A stretch of 9,431 bases of DNA from JANRLJ01 sp034437895 (GCA_034437895.1 DAOTTO010000137.1:1-9431), one strand, 5' to 3'; shown: positions 1-6,573, counted from the stretch's first letter. Notes: generated by a model from the letters alone, not told the origin. Numbers and translations are program-made.

Positions 1-119
1 CACTGTACGCCGGAGCAATCCAGTTTCTGCATATCTGGCACCAGAACACCTAGTAACTAATCACCCGCACAGTGCGGCTACTTAACGTGCAATTATCCGA
101 TCATTTGAGGACATAAGAC
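1..119. other. Leading flank, no confident gene
   Basis: No gene can be supported here. One forward frame from base 3 reads 16 residues (LYAGAIQFLHIWHQNT) to a TAG at 51-53 and could be the tail of a gene entering from the left, but two other frames also stay open for similar lengths. A 13-bp palindrome (CCGCAC-A-GTGCGG) lies at 65-77, and a short hairpin TCTGG-CA-CCAGA at 34-45. The last 15-20 bases (about 104-119) are where the guide segment of the adjacent HEARO-like RNA would be expected if it follows IscB omega-RNA architecture. Confidence 0.3.
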
Positions 120-484
120 GTCAGCGACCCCATAGCTAAAGCTAGGGGCTTGTAGCAATACAAGCCGCGCTGACCAGACTCAGTTCCCTTCGGGGAACTC
201 CGTTAGCGGTGAATATAGATAGGCACTTCAGGGTGACGTTCCAGTCCTGAACGCTGCGGTACACGATTAAACAGGTTGAGGGTCTAAGCCAGTGTCGTGT
301 ACATAAAACCACCGCATAACATTGTCGAGGAAGACTTCACCCCGCGCAAGCGGAGCAGGCTTTGAGGGAGAGCCAGCAGGTAACTGCAAATCTCCCTTTC
401 CCTTCGGGGATACTCGTCCGCACCTATACGAAAGGAGAACTTGCGCTTCCTCCCCATACCTAAAGGCAGGGGTATCCGCGCAAG
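120..484 (+). ncRNA. HEARO / IscB omega-RNA-like structured RNA (orphan)
   Basis: A dense series of nested helices marks a structured RNA read on the plus strand. A 7-bp closing stem (120-126 with 168-174) encloses two hairpins: CCCC-a-TAGC/GCTA-GGGG with a TAAA loop (128-148), and CTTGTA/TACAAG with a GCAA tetraloop (149-164). A UUCG-capped hairpin follows (AGTTCCC/GGGAACT, 182-199). Next is a two-part helix (TGCGG 255-259 with CCGCA 312-316, and GTACACGA 259-266 with TCGTGTAC 295-302), then AGGGAGA/TCTCCCT (365-371/391-397), a second UUCG hairpin (399-410), and a terminal stem CTTGCGC/GCGCAAG (440-446/478-484) around a CCCC...GGGG hairpin. The architecture and primary-sequence feel match HEARO RNAs, the guide-bearing RNAs that normally precede iscB (HNH/RuvC nuclease) in IS200/IS605-like elements. 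The family call is from recognition, not a covariance search. No iscB reading frame follows, so this would be a stand-alone or internally deleted copy. An ATGA lies just past the end (492-495), a sequence I recall as reported at HEARO integration points. Confidence 0.68.
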
Positions 485-600
485 GAATTTGATGAATTCA
501 GCCGTTGGGCCATAAAACAAAACGAGCCTTCTGAAGAATAGTTTTCGCAGCTACTCAGAAGACTCCCCAAACTAGTTGAGCGTTTGTGCAACACCTTAGA

Positions 601-636
601 AGCTCTTGCGAAAGCTCTTGCAAAACTCTTGCGTGA
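601..636. repeat. Three tandem 12-bp iteron-like repeats
   Basis: Three 12-bp units in tandem share the core CTCTTGC: AGCTCTTGCGAA, AGCTCTTGCAAA, ACTCTTGCGTGA. They lie 114 bp upstream of a primase gene, a position and size typical of iterons or initiator-binding repeats. Three units is a small number, so chance or a simple-sequence origin cannot be excluded. Confidence 0.45.
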
Positions 637-642
637 CCCATA

Positions 643-703
643 CCGGACAGTTCTGGACAAACTGTTTGGAGGATTTACTTTGCTATGTTTATAAGATAGC
701 AAG
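643..703. promoter_or_regulatory. Inverted repeats upstream of the primase gene
   Basis: Two dyads sit directly after the 12-bp repeats. ACAGTT/AACTGT (647-652/660-665) surrounds a direct repeat CYGGACA (643-649 and 653-659). TTGCTAT/ATAGCAA (680-686/696-702) is separated by 9 AT-rich bases. Both are of operator size. They may bind a repressor or replication protein controlling the primase gene that starts 47 bp further on. A further dyad CTTCTGA/TCAGAAG lies upstream at 528-534/555-561. No convincing -35/-10 pair was seen. Confidence 0.35.
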
Positions 704-749
704 GTTTTGGGTTTAGCGCAAGGGCTTTCCATTAAAGAAAGCGAAAATT

Positions 750-3569
750 GTGCAAAACAGTGACCTAAAAAATACCAAAAAGAACACTACTTTTACAATC
801 AATGCCGACGACTTGCGACAAAAGGTCGATTTACGCGATCTGGTGACGCAGGTTTGGGGGCAGCCCGTCCGCAAATCCGGGCGCTATCATCAGCATCTCG
901 CCCGTTGGCGCGACGACGGCAATAAGCCGAGTTTTACCGTTTACCGCGATGGCTTTGTCGATTATGGCGGCAGCGGTGAGCGCGGTGATGCGTTTAGCTT
1001 TATCATGCGCGAGTTCGGCCTGAGCTATCGCGATGCGCTGGCATGGCTGGAAAAGTATACGGGCGCGGCGACTCCCCTTTCCGATCAAACACGACTGAAT
1101 CAAGTTCAACGCGGCCCAGACTCCGCCCATAACGAGCCGCCATCGAGCCAATGGCAGCAGGCGGCACAAATCGCGCTGGAAAAATCACAAGCCTATTTGT
1201 GGAGCGATTTACCCGATGCCCGCCGTGTCCTCGATTATTTGCGGGATAAACGCGGCCTGACGGATGCGAGTATCCGCGAGGCAGGTTACGGCTACAATCC
1301 GCGCTGGCAGCCCGTCGATTGGGTGAATCCCGCCAACGGAAAAGCGGCTTATCTCGCGCCGGGCATTATCGAACCCTGGGTATGTGATGGCGTATTGTGG
1401 GCGCTGCGAGTACGCTGCCGTGTGGGCAATCTGGCACGGACGTTGAACATGCCAGACGAGACGATCAACGGGCAGCCGCTGGATAAATATCTGAATCTGG
1501 CGGGGAGCAAGCAAAACGGCGCACTCTATCGCGGCGACACGATACAGGACGGGGACACCGTGTTGATCGTCGAAGGCGGTTTCGATGCGGTGCTGGCGGC
1601 ACAGGCGTTAGAGAATAGCCTTCACCTCCCGACTCCTTCTCCCCAAGGCGAGGGGGAGCATATGAAGATGCGCTTGGAAGTCCCTCTCCACTCAGGAGAG
1701 GGATTTAGGGTGAGGGCAAAAGTCGTCACTTTCGGCAGCGCGACCAATCGCCCTGCGCCGCGCCGCCTTAAGCAGTTGCAAGCCGCCGGACGGATTATTC
1801 TGCTGCTGGATGCGGATGCAGCCGGGCAAGCTGCCCAAGATAAATTAATCGCCGCGCTGCAATCGGGCGAGGCCACGCCGGAGATTTATACAATCACGCT
1901 GCATGCCGGAAAAGATGTCACCGATTTTATCGTTGAACACGGTGGGGATTTATCCGCGCTGGTGCAAGATGCGGCCTTGTTCACCCCACCCCCCACCCCC
2001 CTCCCCGAACTCAAGGAGGGGGAGAAAATACAGGCCGCACGGCAGCTTAGAGTAGGGTTAGGGAATTACTCCCTCCCTGTGGACGGGGAGGGCTGGGGTG
2101 GGGTTTCCCCTCTCCCTATAAAGGAGGAAAGCTGGGATGGGATTTCTTCCCTCCCCGATTCGATGCGTTCCGCGCTGCTGACCTATTTCCGCGATGCGAC
2201 TGCGCCGGTGATGGAACTGCTCATCCATGCGGCGCGGCAAAAATGGCTGAATCTTGAAGCGTTCACGCTGCGTGACTTGATGATTGCGAATGATCGGGCT
2301 GGATATGGGTTGGCGCAAGCAACGGTGTATCGCGTTATTCATGACTTGAACGGGTATTTTTTCTCAGAAGTGGGGGCTGAAAATCCGCAAGAAAGAGACT
2401 CCACAAATGAGAAAAATAGACTCTCGTCGCGCCAACCCGGACGGATTGCCACCGTGTATCGTCTGCTGCCGAGGGCGCAAATCCACGCCGCGATTTTGGC
2501 CTTTGCTGCCCCGCGCATCATCGAACAGGCGCATCCCGCATCCGGCGAATTGGCGGTGCTGGCGGAAATTACCCCGGCGATGCTGTGGGCGGTTGGTTAT
2601 GAGAAACGTGAAGCGGTTGACGTATTGAAGTCGCTTAAAGAGGTATTGCGCCGTGTTTATGGCGGTCAAGCTGAGGAAAGCCGTCGCACCGGACGTAAAA
2701 TTTGGGCGGCGATGACTCGGCTTAAAGCGGCGCTGGAAAATCCACATAGCACACCTCTGCCTGAAGGCGAAATACTCAATAATGGCGCAGCGTATCGGGC
2801 GGCCTTCCTGCGGGTGACAAATAATCCCGATGAGCGCCGCAGCCGCAAAGCCATGCGGGAATTAGTCGGCGTGGTTGACAGCGGCTTGGGCAAAGTGCTG
2901 CAACGGGCGAATCTGCGTCCAGCGGTGGCAGGGGGTGAATTTGAAGTGGTGGCGCTGGACTCAGGCGATGATCTGGAACGGCAGGTGCAGCAGGCCGCGT
3001 ATGAGGTGAAAGGGTATCCCAAGCGGTTGATTGTGGAACAGGCCGACGGCAATCAGCAGGAAACGCCGTATGAAGGGCGCGGGTCGCGTCCAGTGGTAGC
3101 GGCGGCAGTGGCATCCGGCGCGGCGGTTTATTTGAAGGTACAGGTGGCGAATCGTTATGTCGTGCGCGAGGCCGACGAACCAAAGATCATTCGTCCGAAT
3201 TTCGTCCGTCCAATGACGAAAACCGAAAACGCGCCGCCTAAGCCTAAACGTCCGGCGCATGTCGGCGCGAGTCATGATCCGCAGTGGGTATATGAGCAGT
3301 TGATCTTGGCCTTAATGCGGCTAAGAGGCGCGGCCTATCGCTGGCAGAAAACGGATTTGATCGACACAACGACTGGCGAACTTATGGAACATCCGACGGC
3401 AGCGGTGTTGATCGCGCTGATCTTGGATGTACCGCTGCCGGATGCGGCGACAGACATCACCTATCGTCAGCCGCCGCTGGAAAGAATCAGCGAGCGCAAC
3501 TGCGACGAAACGGCGTTTGTGTCGCTGTTGGCAGAAGGGATCGCGCTCGGTGGGGTGCTGGCGCAGTAG
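750..3569 (+). CDS. Toprim-domain primase-like protein with degenerate CHC2 domain
   Basis: This 939-aa protein is probably a DNA primase of plasmid or mobile-element type. Residues about 25-105 align by eye with the DnaG-type CHC2 domain (KSGRY, KPSF, GERGDAFSFIM, LSYRDALAWL), but the CPFH and CFGCG zinc ligands are replaced (LARWRDDG, FVDYGGSG). A Toprim fold follows: the catalytic glutamate is E275 in VEGGFDAV, and the metal-binding DxD is D354/D356 in LLLDADAAG. The fold ends near GKDVTDFIVEHGG. The rest (about 470-939) looks helical with possible winged-helix segments, and I do not recognise a helicase. Two in-frame insertions rich in P, G and E (about 291-325 and 412-470) correspond to GC-rich palindromic repeats at DNA level. 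The start is GTG: the only upstream in-frame stop is TAG at 714-716 and no ATG, GTG or TTG lies between. The Shine-Dalgarno is weak (AAAGAAAG). Activity without the zinc ribbon is uncertain; it may act as a Toprim nuclease or with a partner. Confidence 0.88.
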   Translation: MQNSDLKNTKKNTTFTINADDLRQKVDLRDLVTQVWGQPVRKSGRYHQHLARWRDDGNKPSFTVYRDGFVDYGGSGERGDAFSFIMREFGLSYRDALAWLEKYTGAATPLSDQTRLNQVQRGPDSAHNEPPSSQWQQAAQIALEKSQAYLWSDLPDARRVLDYLRDKRGLTDASIREAGYGYNPRWQPVDWVNPANGKAAYLAPGIIEPWVCDGVLWALRVRCRVGNLARTLNMPDETINGQPLDKYLNLAGSKQNGALYRGDTIQDGDTVLIVEGGFDAVLAAQALENSLHLPTPSPQGEGEHMKMRLEVPLHSGEGFRVRAKVVTFGSATNRPAPRRLKQLQAAGRIILLLDADAAGQAAQDKLIAALQSGEATPEIYTITLHAGKDVTDFIVEHGGDLSALVQDAALFTPPPTPLPELKEGEKIQAARQLRVGLGNYSLPVDGEGWGGVSPLPIKEESWDGISSLPDSMRSALLTYFRDATAPVMELLIHAARQKWLNLEAFTLRDLMIANDRAGYGLAQATVYRVIHDLNGYFFSEVGAENPQERDSTNEKNRLSSRQPGRIATVYRLLPRAQIHAAILAFAAPRIIEQAHPASGELAVLAEITPAMLWAVGYEKREAVDVLKSLKEVLRRVYGGQAEESRRTGRKIWAAMTRLKAALENPHSTPLPEGEILNNGAAYRAAFLRVTNNPDERRSRKAMRELVGVVDSGLGKVLQRANLRPAVAGGEFEVVALDSGDDLERQVQQAAYEVKGYPKRLIVEQADGNQQETPYEGRGSRPVVAAAVASGAAVYLKVQVANRYVVREADEPKIIRPNFVRPMTKTENAPPKPKRPAHVGASHDPQWVYEQLILALMRLRGAAYRWQKTDLIDTTTGELMEHPTAAVLIALILDVPLPDAATDITYRQPPLERISERNCDETAFVSLLAEGIALGGVLAQ
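1622..1720. repeat. GC-rich palindromic element inserted in frame in the primase (first)
   Basis: This block contains CTCCCC...GGGGAG around 1639-1658 and a perfect 9-bp hairpin TCCCTCTCC-ACTCA-GGAGAGGGA at 1681-1703, followed by TTTAGGGTGAGGG. It looks like the dispersed intergenic palindromic repeats of Chloroflexota-like and other bacteria. Here it is translated as about 35 residues (LPTPSPQGEG... PLHSGEGFRVRA) between the Toprim glutamate (E275) and the DxD motif (D354), without breaking the frame. Confidence 0.7.
1983..2105. repeat. MITE-like palindromic element inserted in frame in the primase (second)
   Basis: The element is bounded by terminal inverted repeats ACCCCACCCC and GGGGTGGGGT. 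Its left end holds the hairpin CTCCCC-gaactcaag-GAGGGGGAG (about 2001-2023). Its right end holds CTCCCTCCC...GGGAGGG (2069-2092). A 31-base stretch (about 1997-2028) is identical to the reverse complement of the intergenic repeat near 8226-8256, and the right end matches 8107-8150. It is translated as residues about 412-452, between the Toprim domain and the C-terminal region. Confidence 0.75.
2109..2148. repeat. Degenerate second copy of the repeat right end
   Basis: This is a diverged tandem copy of the segment immediately before it: CCTCTCCC, a short loop, AGGAGGAAAGCTGGGATGGGATTT, against CTCCCTCCC ... GGGAGGGCTGGGGTGGGGTTT at 2069-2105. It encodes SPLPIKEESWDGISSLPD in the primase. Its decay suggests it is older than the preceding copy, or that it has been drifting under coding constraint. 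Confidence 0.5.
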
Positions 3570-3570
3570 G

Positions 3571-3602
3571 AGCGCGTGGTCGTGCGACCTATATCTCGCG
3601 CT
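3571..3602. terminator. Possible bidirectional hairpin between convergent genes
   Basis: A nested inverted repeat, AGCGCG (3571-3576) with CGCGCT (3597-3602) and inner GGTCG/CGACC (3578-3582/3585-3589), starts right after the primase stop. It runs into the last codons of the convergent receiver gene. It lacks a T-tract on either strand, so intrinsic termination is only a suggestion. Confidence 0.3.
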
Positions 3603-3963
3603 TCCACAAACGCTTAACTGTGTTCATGAGTATTGTGGCATTTGCAGGCTTATATAGGATTTCGCACACATACGGGTACAGGCTGCAATAGGCGATTTGC
3701 GCCGCCGAAAGCCACGTTGTAAAGACAATGGCGCAAGTCAGGTTGTCCTCTACGATCTGCCCCAACAGGTCTAGGAAAATAAAACTTTCGTCATTTGTGG
3801 ATTGCAAATCCAGAATAATCAGCCAAGGGGATTCTGCACGAATGAGGGCTAAAGCGGTCTGTTCGTCCGAGACAAAACGGGCAGGATACTTTCGCGCTAG
3901 GAGATTAATTTGCAGAAATTTAGAGACATTCTCGTCATGCTCAACCACCAGAATATACTTCAT
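3589..3963 (-). CDS. Stand-alone response-regulator receiver protein
   Basis: This 124-aa protein consists of a single CheY-like receiver domain with no output domain. The expected landmarks are visible: the acidic site E8/D10 in VVEHDEN, the phosphoacceptor aspartate D52 in LIILDL, the conserved T/S in VFTTW (T82/T83), and the lysine K105 in ILYKPAN. Single receivers usually relay phosphate to a partner protein or act by protein contact. The acidic pair is atypical (EHD rather than DD/EDD), and the usual P-G-M-D/N-G after the aspartate is absent (DLQSTNDESFIF), so the domain is divergent and may be an atypical receiver. The ATG at 3963 was preferred over a GTG at 3996, because domain strand 1 begins right at MKYILVVEHD; neither start has a good Shine-Dalgarno. 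It converges on the primase with 19 bp between stops and diverges from the partition operon. No histidine kinase is in the window. Confidence 0.82.
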   Translation of the reverse strand: MKYILVVEHDENVSKFLQINLLARKYPARFVSDEQTALALIRAESPWLIILDLQSTNDESFIFLDLLGQIVEDNLTCAIVFTTWLSAAQIAYCSLYPYVCEILYKPANATILMNTVKRLWKREI

Positions 3964-4258
3964 GATTGGGTTATTGGTTTCACCTATAGAACTCACTGAA
4001 AAATAAAATCGCGTCGAGCATGAAATGAAAATTACGAAGATCGCAACTTTAAGGCATAGGTGTATGAACCGTATTATTCATTTATAAAAAAGATATAAAG
4101 ATTACTTTATTCCAGAAGTTCATTTTTGCCCAAGTTCGGTCTTACGAAGTATGTATCCTCCCTCCCCTACCCCCTATTGCGCCTTTGGACAAGATGCGAT
4201 ATATCTATAGCCTATATATATAAAAAGTACAAATAATCACGCACTGAAAGGTTAAAAT
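3964..4258. promoter_or_regulatory. Divergent intergenic region upstream of the partition operon
   Basis: This AT-rich 295-bp stretch lies between the divergent receiver gene and the wHTH-parA-parB operon and must hold promoters for both. On the plus strand a possible -35 TTGGAC (4185-4190) is followed by very AT-rich sequence with TATAGC (4206-4211, 15-bp spacer) and TATATA (4213-4218); neither spacing is ideal. A GC-rich run CCTCCCTCCCCTACCCCC (4158-4174) resembles one arm of the dispersed palindromic repeats. GAAAGG at 4246-4251 is a good ribosome binding site, 7 bases before the ATG of the winged-helix gene. No clear operator dyad was found. Confidence 0.4.
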
Positions 4259-4516
4259 ATGCCCTATATCCACCGCACGCAGGAAGAAACGCGCCGCGCC
4301 ATCTTGCAGATTTTCGTTGATGAAGGCCGAACCCTCACGCGCAAGGAGATTGTCGAGGGGTTGGGACGGACGAAATCGCCCCATATTCTGGATATGATCG
4401 AGCGCTTGGTGGGGGAGGGGATACTCACGAAAAGCACCATCACCCGGCATAATGGCGTGACGGGCTACGTCTATCTGCTCGTCCAGATGCCCAGCGAAGA
4501 GACCAAAAACGCATGA
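4259..4516 (+). CDS. Small winged-helix DNA-binding protein, first gene of the partition operon
   Basis: This 85-aa protein looks like a minimal winged helix-turn-helix: helices ETRRAILQIFVDEG and LTRKEIVEGLGR, a recognition-helix-like SPHILDMIERLVGEGILTKS, then a wing NGVTGYVYLLV. The fold is inferred from pattern, with no family name recognised. It overlaps parA by the ATGA motif (4513-4516), so the two are translationally coupled. Many plasmid partition operons carry their autorepressor as an N-terminal HTH on a large (type Ia) ParA. Here the ParA is short and this separate protein may play that role, binding the operon promoter or the centromere. The start is set by GAAAGG 7 bases upstream. 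It could instead be a general MarR- or ArsR-like regulator unrelated to partition. Confidence 0.82.
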   Translation: MPYIHRTQEETRRAILQIFVDEGRTLTRKEIVEGLGRTKSPHILDMIERLVGEGILTKSTITRHNGVTGYVYLLVQMPSEETKNA

Positions 4517-5301
4517 AAACTTTAACTTTACTCAATGAAAAAGGCGGCGTGGGCAAGACCTCATTAAGCGTCCACATCGCCGCTGGACTCGCTATTCGTG
4601 GTAAGCGCGTGGTACTGATCGACGCAGACGCGCAGGCTAATGCGACGCTGTTGCTCGGCTTTGAAGAAAGCGCCGGCCTTTATGATTTGTTGGTGCGTGA
4701 GGCCAGTTTTAGCGATGTGATGCGCCAGGTCGCGCCGGATGCGATACAGGCAGAAGGCCGCCCGATGAAGGGTGAACTGCTGCTCGTGCCGTCGAATGTG
4801 GAAGCGCGGAATATCGCCGGAATGTTGCAAAATCCGGGCGATGTGATGGAACGCATCAAAGATTTGGACGGTTGGGCGGATGTGGTTGTGTTCGATACCG
4901 CGCCTACGCCGTCTCTGTTTCATTCCGCCATTTATATTGCCACTGATGCCGCCATTTTCCCGACCACTTGTGAGCAGATGAGCCTCGCCGGACTAGAAAA
5001 AAGCATCACGCGCCTAAATCAGCAAATTGGCTTTCATAACCGTCCGATCAAATTGTTAGGCATCGTCCCGACGATTTATCGCCCCAAGACCGCCCTCCAT
5101 TCGTACAATATGGCAGCGCTCAAAGAGCAGTTCGGGGCGTTGGTGTGGCCGGAAATTCAACAGCGCATCGCATGGAGCGAGGCCAGCCAACTGCGCCAGA
5201 CTGTTTTTGCATACGATCCCGATGGCGCTGCCGCTGCCGATGTGTGGCGCATCATCGACCAGGTGGAGGTCTATCTTGAGCAAAATGAAACGATTCGCTG
5301 A
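4513..5301 (+). CDS. ParA-family partition ATPase
   Basis: This 262-aa ParA/MinD-superfamily ATPase drives segregation of plasmid or chromosome copies by ATP-dependent nucleoid binding. The deviant Walker A is KGGVGKT at residues 10-16, Walker A' is DADAQAN (38-44), and Walker B is VVVFDTAPTPS with D128. There is no N-terminal HTH, so it has the short (type Ib or chromosomal) architecture; the DNA-binding function may be supplied by the preceding winged-helix gene. The ATG overlaps the upstream stop in ATGA, and no strong Shine-Dalgarno is seen (GAAGAGA), which fits coupled translation. The gene's last bases overlap the start of parB. Assignment to ParA rather than a Soj-like orphan rests on the parB neighbour. 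Confidence 0.93.
   Translation: MKTLTLLNEKGGVGKTSLSVHIAAGLAIRGKRVVLIDADAQANATLLLGFEESAGLYDLLVREASFSDVMRQVAPDAIQAEGRPMKGELLLVPSNVEARNIAGMLQNPGDVMERIKDLDGWADVVVFDTAPTPSLFHSAIYIATDAAIFPTTCEQMSLAGLEKSITRLNQQIGFHNRPIKLLGIVPTIYRPKTALHSYNMAALKEQFGALVWPEIQQRIAWSEASQLRQTVFAYDPDGAAAADVWRIIDQVEVYLEQNETIR
5265..5269 (+). promoter_or_regulatory. Shine-Dalgarno that decides the parB start
   Basis: GGAGG lies 6 bases before a TTG (5276-5278) and 15 bases before the first nearby ATG (5285-5287). The spacing favours TTG as the parB start, giving MSKMKRFAEAS. The site lies inside parA, so parB translation is probably coupled to it. Confidence 0.55.
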
Positions 5302-6517
5302 GGCCAGCGCCAAACATCAAACACCGACCACGCTGGAAGAAGTCGATCAGCAGATTTATGGCGCGATGCGTGCGCCGGATGCAGGCCGTCAGGTTGCCCG
5401 TCCGATTCTGATCCAGACCATCTATCCCGACCCGATCCAGCCGCGCCGTGCTATTCCATCGGCTGTACGCGATGCGTGGGATGGTGATCCCGCGACGGTG
5501 GCGACAGATTTATTCGATGTGTGGCTGGAAAAAATCGCGGAAGAACGCGGTAGTCCGTTTGAGTTGGCAGCCTATCTAAGCGAGGGCGAAACGCCACGCT
5601 CCCAATCCGACGAGGCCGAATCTGATGACGCAGACTCTGTTAAGCGCGGCGCGTTAGAAGCGGCGCTGCTGCCTGTCGTGGAACTCGCCGCCAGCATCCG
5701 CCGCACTGGATTGACCAATCCGATTACGGTGGTCAAATTCAGCGAGGATGAAAACGGCACAAAACTCTATCGGTTGGAAACAGGGGAACGGCGCTGGCTG
5801 GCGTATCATCTGCTGCTGCGGCATTTCGGCAAGGATGATCTGAATGCGAAGGGCGAAAAACAGTGGTGGGATCGCATCCCCGCCCGCGAGGTCGAGGGCT
5901 TTAATGTGTGGCGGCAGGCCAGCGAAAATAATGCCCGCCAGAACCTTAACGCCATCGCCAAAGCGCGGCAGTTGGCTTTGCTCATCATGGATTTGTATCA
6001 AGCGCAGGGAATTGCGTTTCAGCCGTTTGACGTATTTGCTCATGAGCAGGATTATTATAAGCAAGTCGTTGACGCAAATGCCTACAAAATCCCTAGAGGC
6101 ATGGGAGAAAAAATTATCTCGACGATGGGGGCAGAGCATCGTAATATTATTATGCGCTATCGGAGTCTTCTGGAACTGCCACCTTCTGTTTGGACGATTG
6201 CTGATGATTATCACCTGCCAGAAGGTAAGCTGCGTGACCTTAAAGGGCTGCCCGAAGAAAAAGCCTTTGCTTTGATACGATCTTGGATAGGTGAGGAACA
6301 ACAACTGTCACCAAGTGGTGACACATCTCCTGAAAGACCGCTGGATAATGCCCCTGTGTCGGCTGCATGGTCAATTATGGAGCGGAGTATGTCGATGCTC
6401 CATAAACTGAAGCCTGATAAGTTGAAGGCGATGGGGCAAGAAGATCGTCAAGCCGTTCAAGAGATGATTGCAACTTATCGCCGCTTGTTAGACGAAATTG
6501 ACGATTGGCTAAAATGA
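5276..6517 (+). CDS. ParB-like partition protein
   Basis: This 413-aa protein (from the TTG) looks like ParB, the CTP-dependent clamp that loads at a centromere and stimulates ParA. Box I (IYPDPIQPRR, 49-58) is separated from SIRRTGLTNPITVV (140-153) by about 80 extra residues, including an acidic stretch SDEAESDDADS. The nucleotide-site motif GERRWLAY is at 170-177. The conserved ENNARQNLN (217-225) is followed by AIAKARQLALL. The central part (about 245-330) is where ParB's HTH would be, but it has no textbook KorB-type signature. The C-terminus (about 355-413) is helical and may dimerise. The TTG start is chosen for its Shine-Dalgarno; the alternatives are ATG 5285, or ATG 5207, which would overlap parA by 95 bp. 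A palindrome lies inside the gene in the linker SPSGDTSPE. The large insertion and unusual central region suggest a non-canonical centromere sequence. Confidence 0.86.
   Translation: MSKMKRFAEASAKHQTPTTLEEVDQQIYGAMRAPDAGRQVARPILIQTIYPDPIQPRRAIPSAVRDAWDGDPATVATDLFDVWLEKIAEERGSPFELAAYLSEGETPRSQSDEAESDDADSVKRGALEAALLPVVELAASIRRTGLTNPITVVKFSEDENGTKLYRLETGERRWLAYHLLLRHFGKDDLNAKGEKQWWDRIPAREVEGFNVWRQASENNARQNLNAIAKARQLALLIMDLYQAQGIAFQPFDVFAHEQDYYKQVVDANAYKIPRGMGEKIISTMGAEHRNIIMRYRSLLELPPSVWTIADDYHLPEGKLRDLKGLPEEKAFALIRSWIGEEQQLSPSGDTSPERPLDNAPVSAAWSIMERSMSMLHKLKPDKLKAMGQEDRQAVQEMIATYRRLLDEIDDWLK
6306..6323. promoter_or_regulatory. Palindrome TGTCACC-N4-GGTGACA inside parB (D-type)
   Basis: TGTCACCA-AG-TGGTGACA has 8-bp perfect arms. 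It shares the TGTCACC-N4-GGTGACA frame, including the same 4-bp gap, with the D palindrome 431 bp downstream (6737-6754). It lies in a linker-encoding stretch of parB where protein constraint should be low. Chromosomal parS sites inside or next to parAB are common, so a ParB-binding site is a reasonable guess. The sequence differs from the canonical TGTTTCACGTGAAACA. Confidence 0.5.
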
Positions 6518-6552
6518 GCACTCATCGACTATAGAAGCCTATTAACAGTAGG

Positions 6553-6573
6553 TAGCGAAGTAACTACTACACC
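6553..6573. repeat. Palindrome A, copy 1 (degenerate)
   Basis: TAGCGAAGTAACTACTACACC matches the A3 sequence CGTAGTAACTACTACG, with changes in the left arm and the outer right base. The central AGTAACTACT is retained. Confidence 0.5.

Noticed and set aside
120..484. Group II intron, riboswitch or tRNA cluster
   Set aside because: No domain V/VI signature, no intron-encoded protein, no tRNA cloverleaf with a TTCGA arm, and the helix order fits HEARO better.
284..732. Minus-strand frames of 78 and 90 residues
   Set aside because: They overlap the structured RNA and the repeat-rich leader, have low-complexity basic composition, and show no domain.
2751..2780. Third in-frame repeat remnant in the primase (STPLPEGEI)
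   Set aside because: The encoded peptide resembles the other insertions, but the DNA shows no clear inverted arms, so a repeat origin cannot be supported.
5207..5284. Upstream ATG at 5207 as parB start
   Set aside because: It would overlap parA by 95 bp, has no Shine-Dalgarno, and encodes residues (MHTIPMALPLPM...) unlike a ParB N-terminus. GGAGG sits 6 bases before the TTG at 5276.
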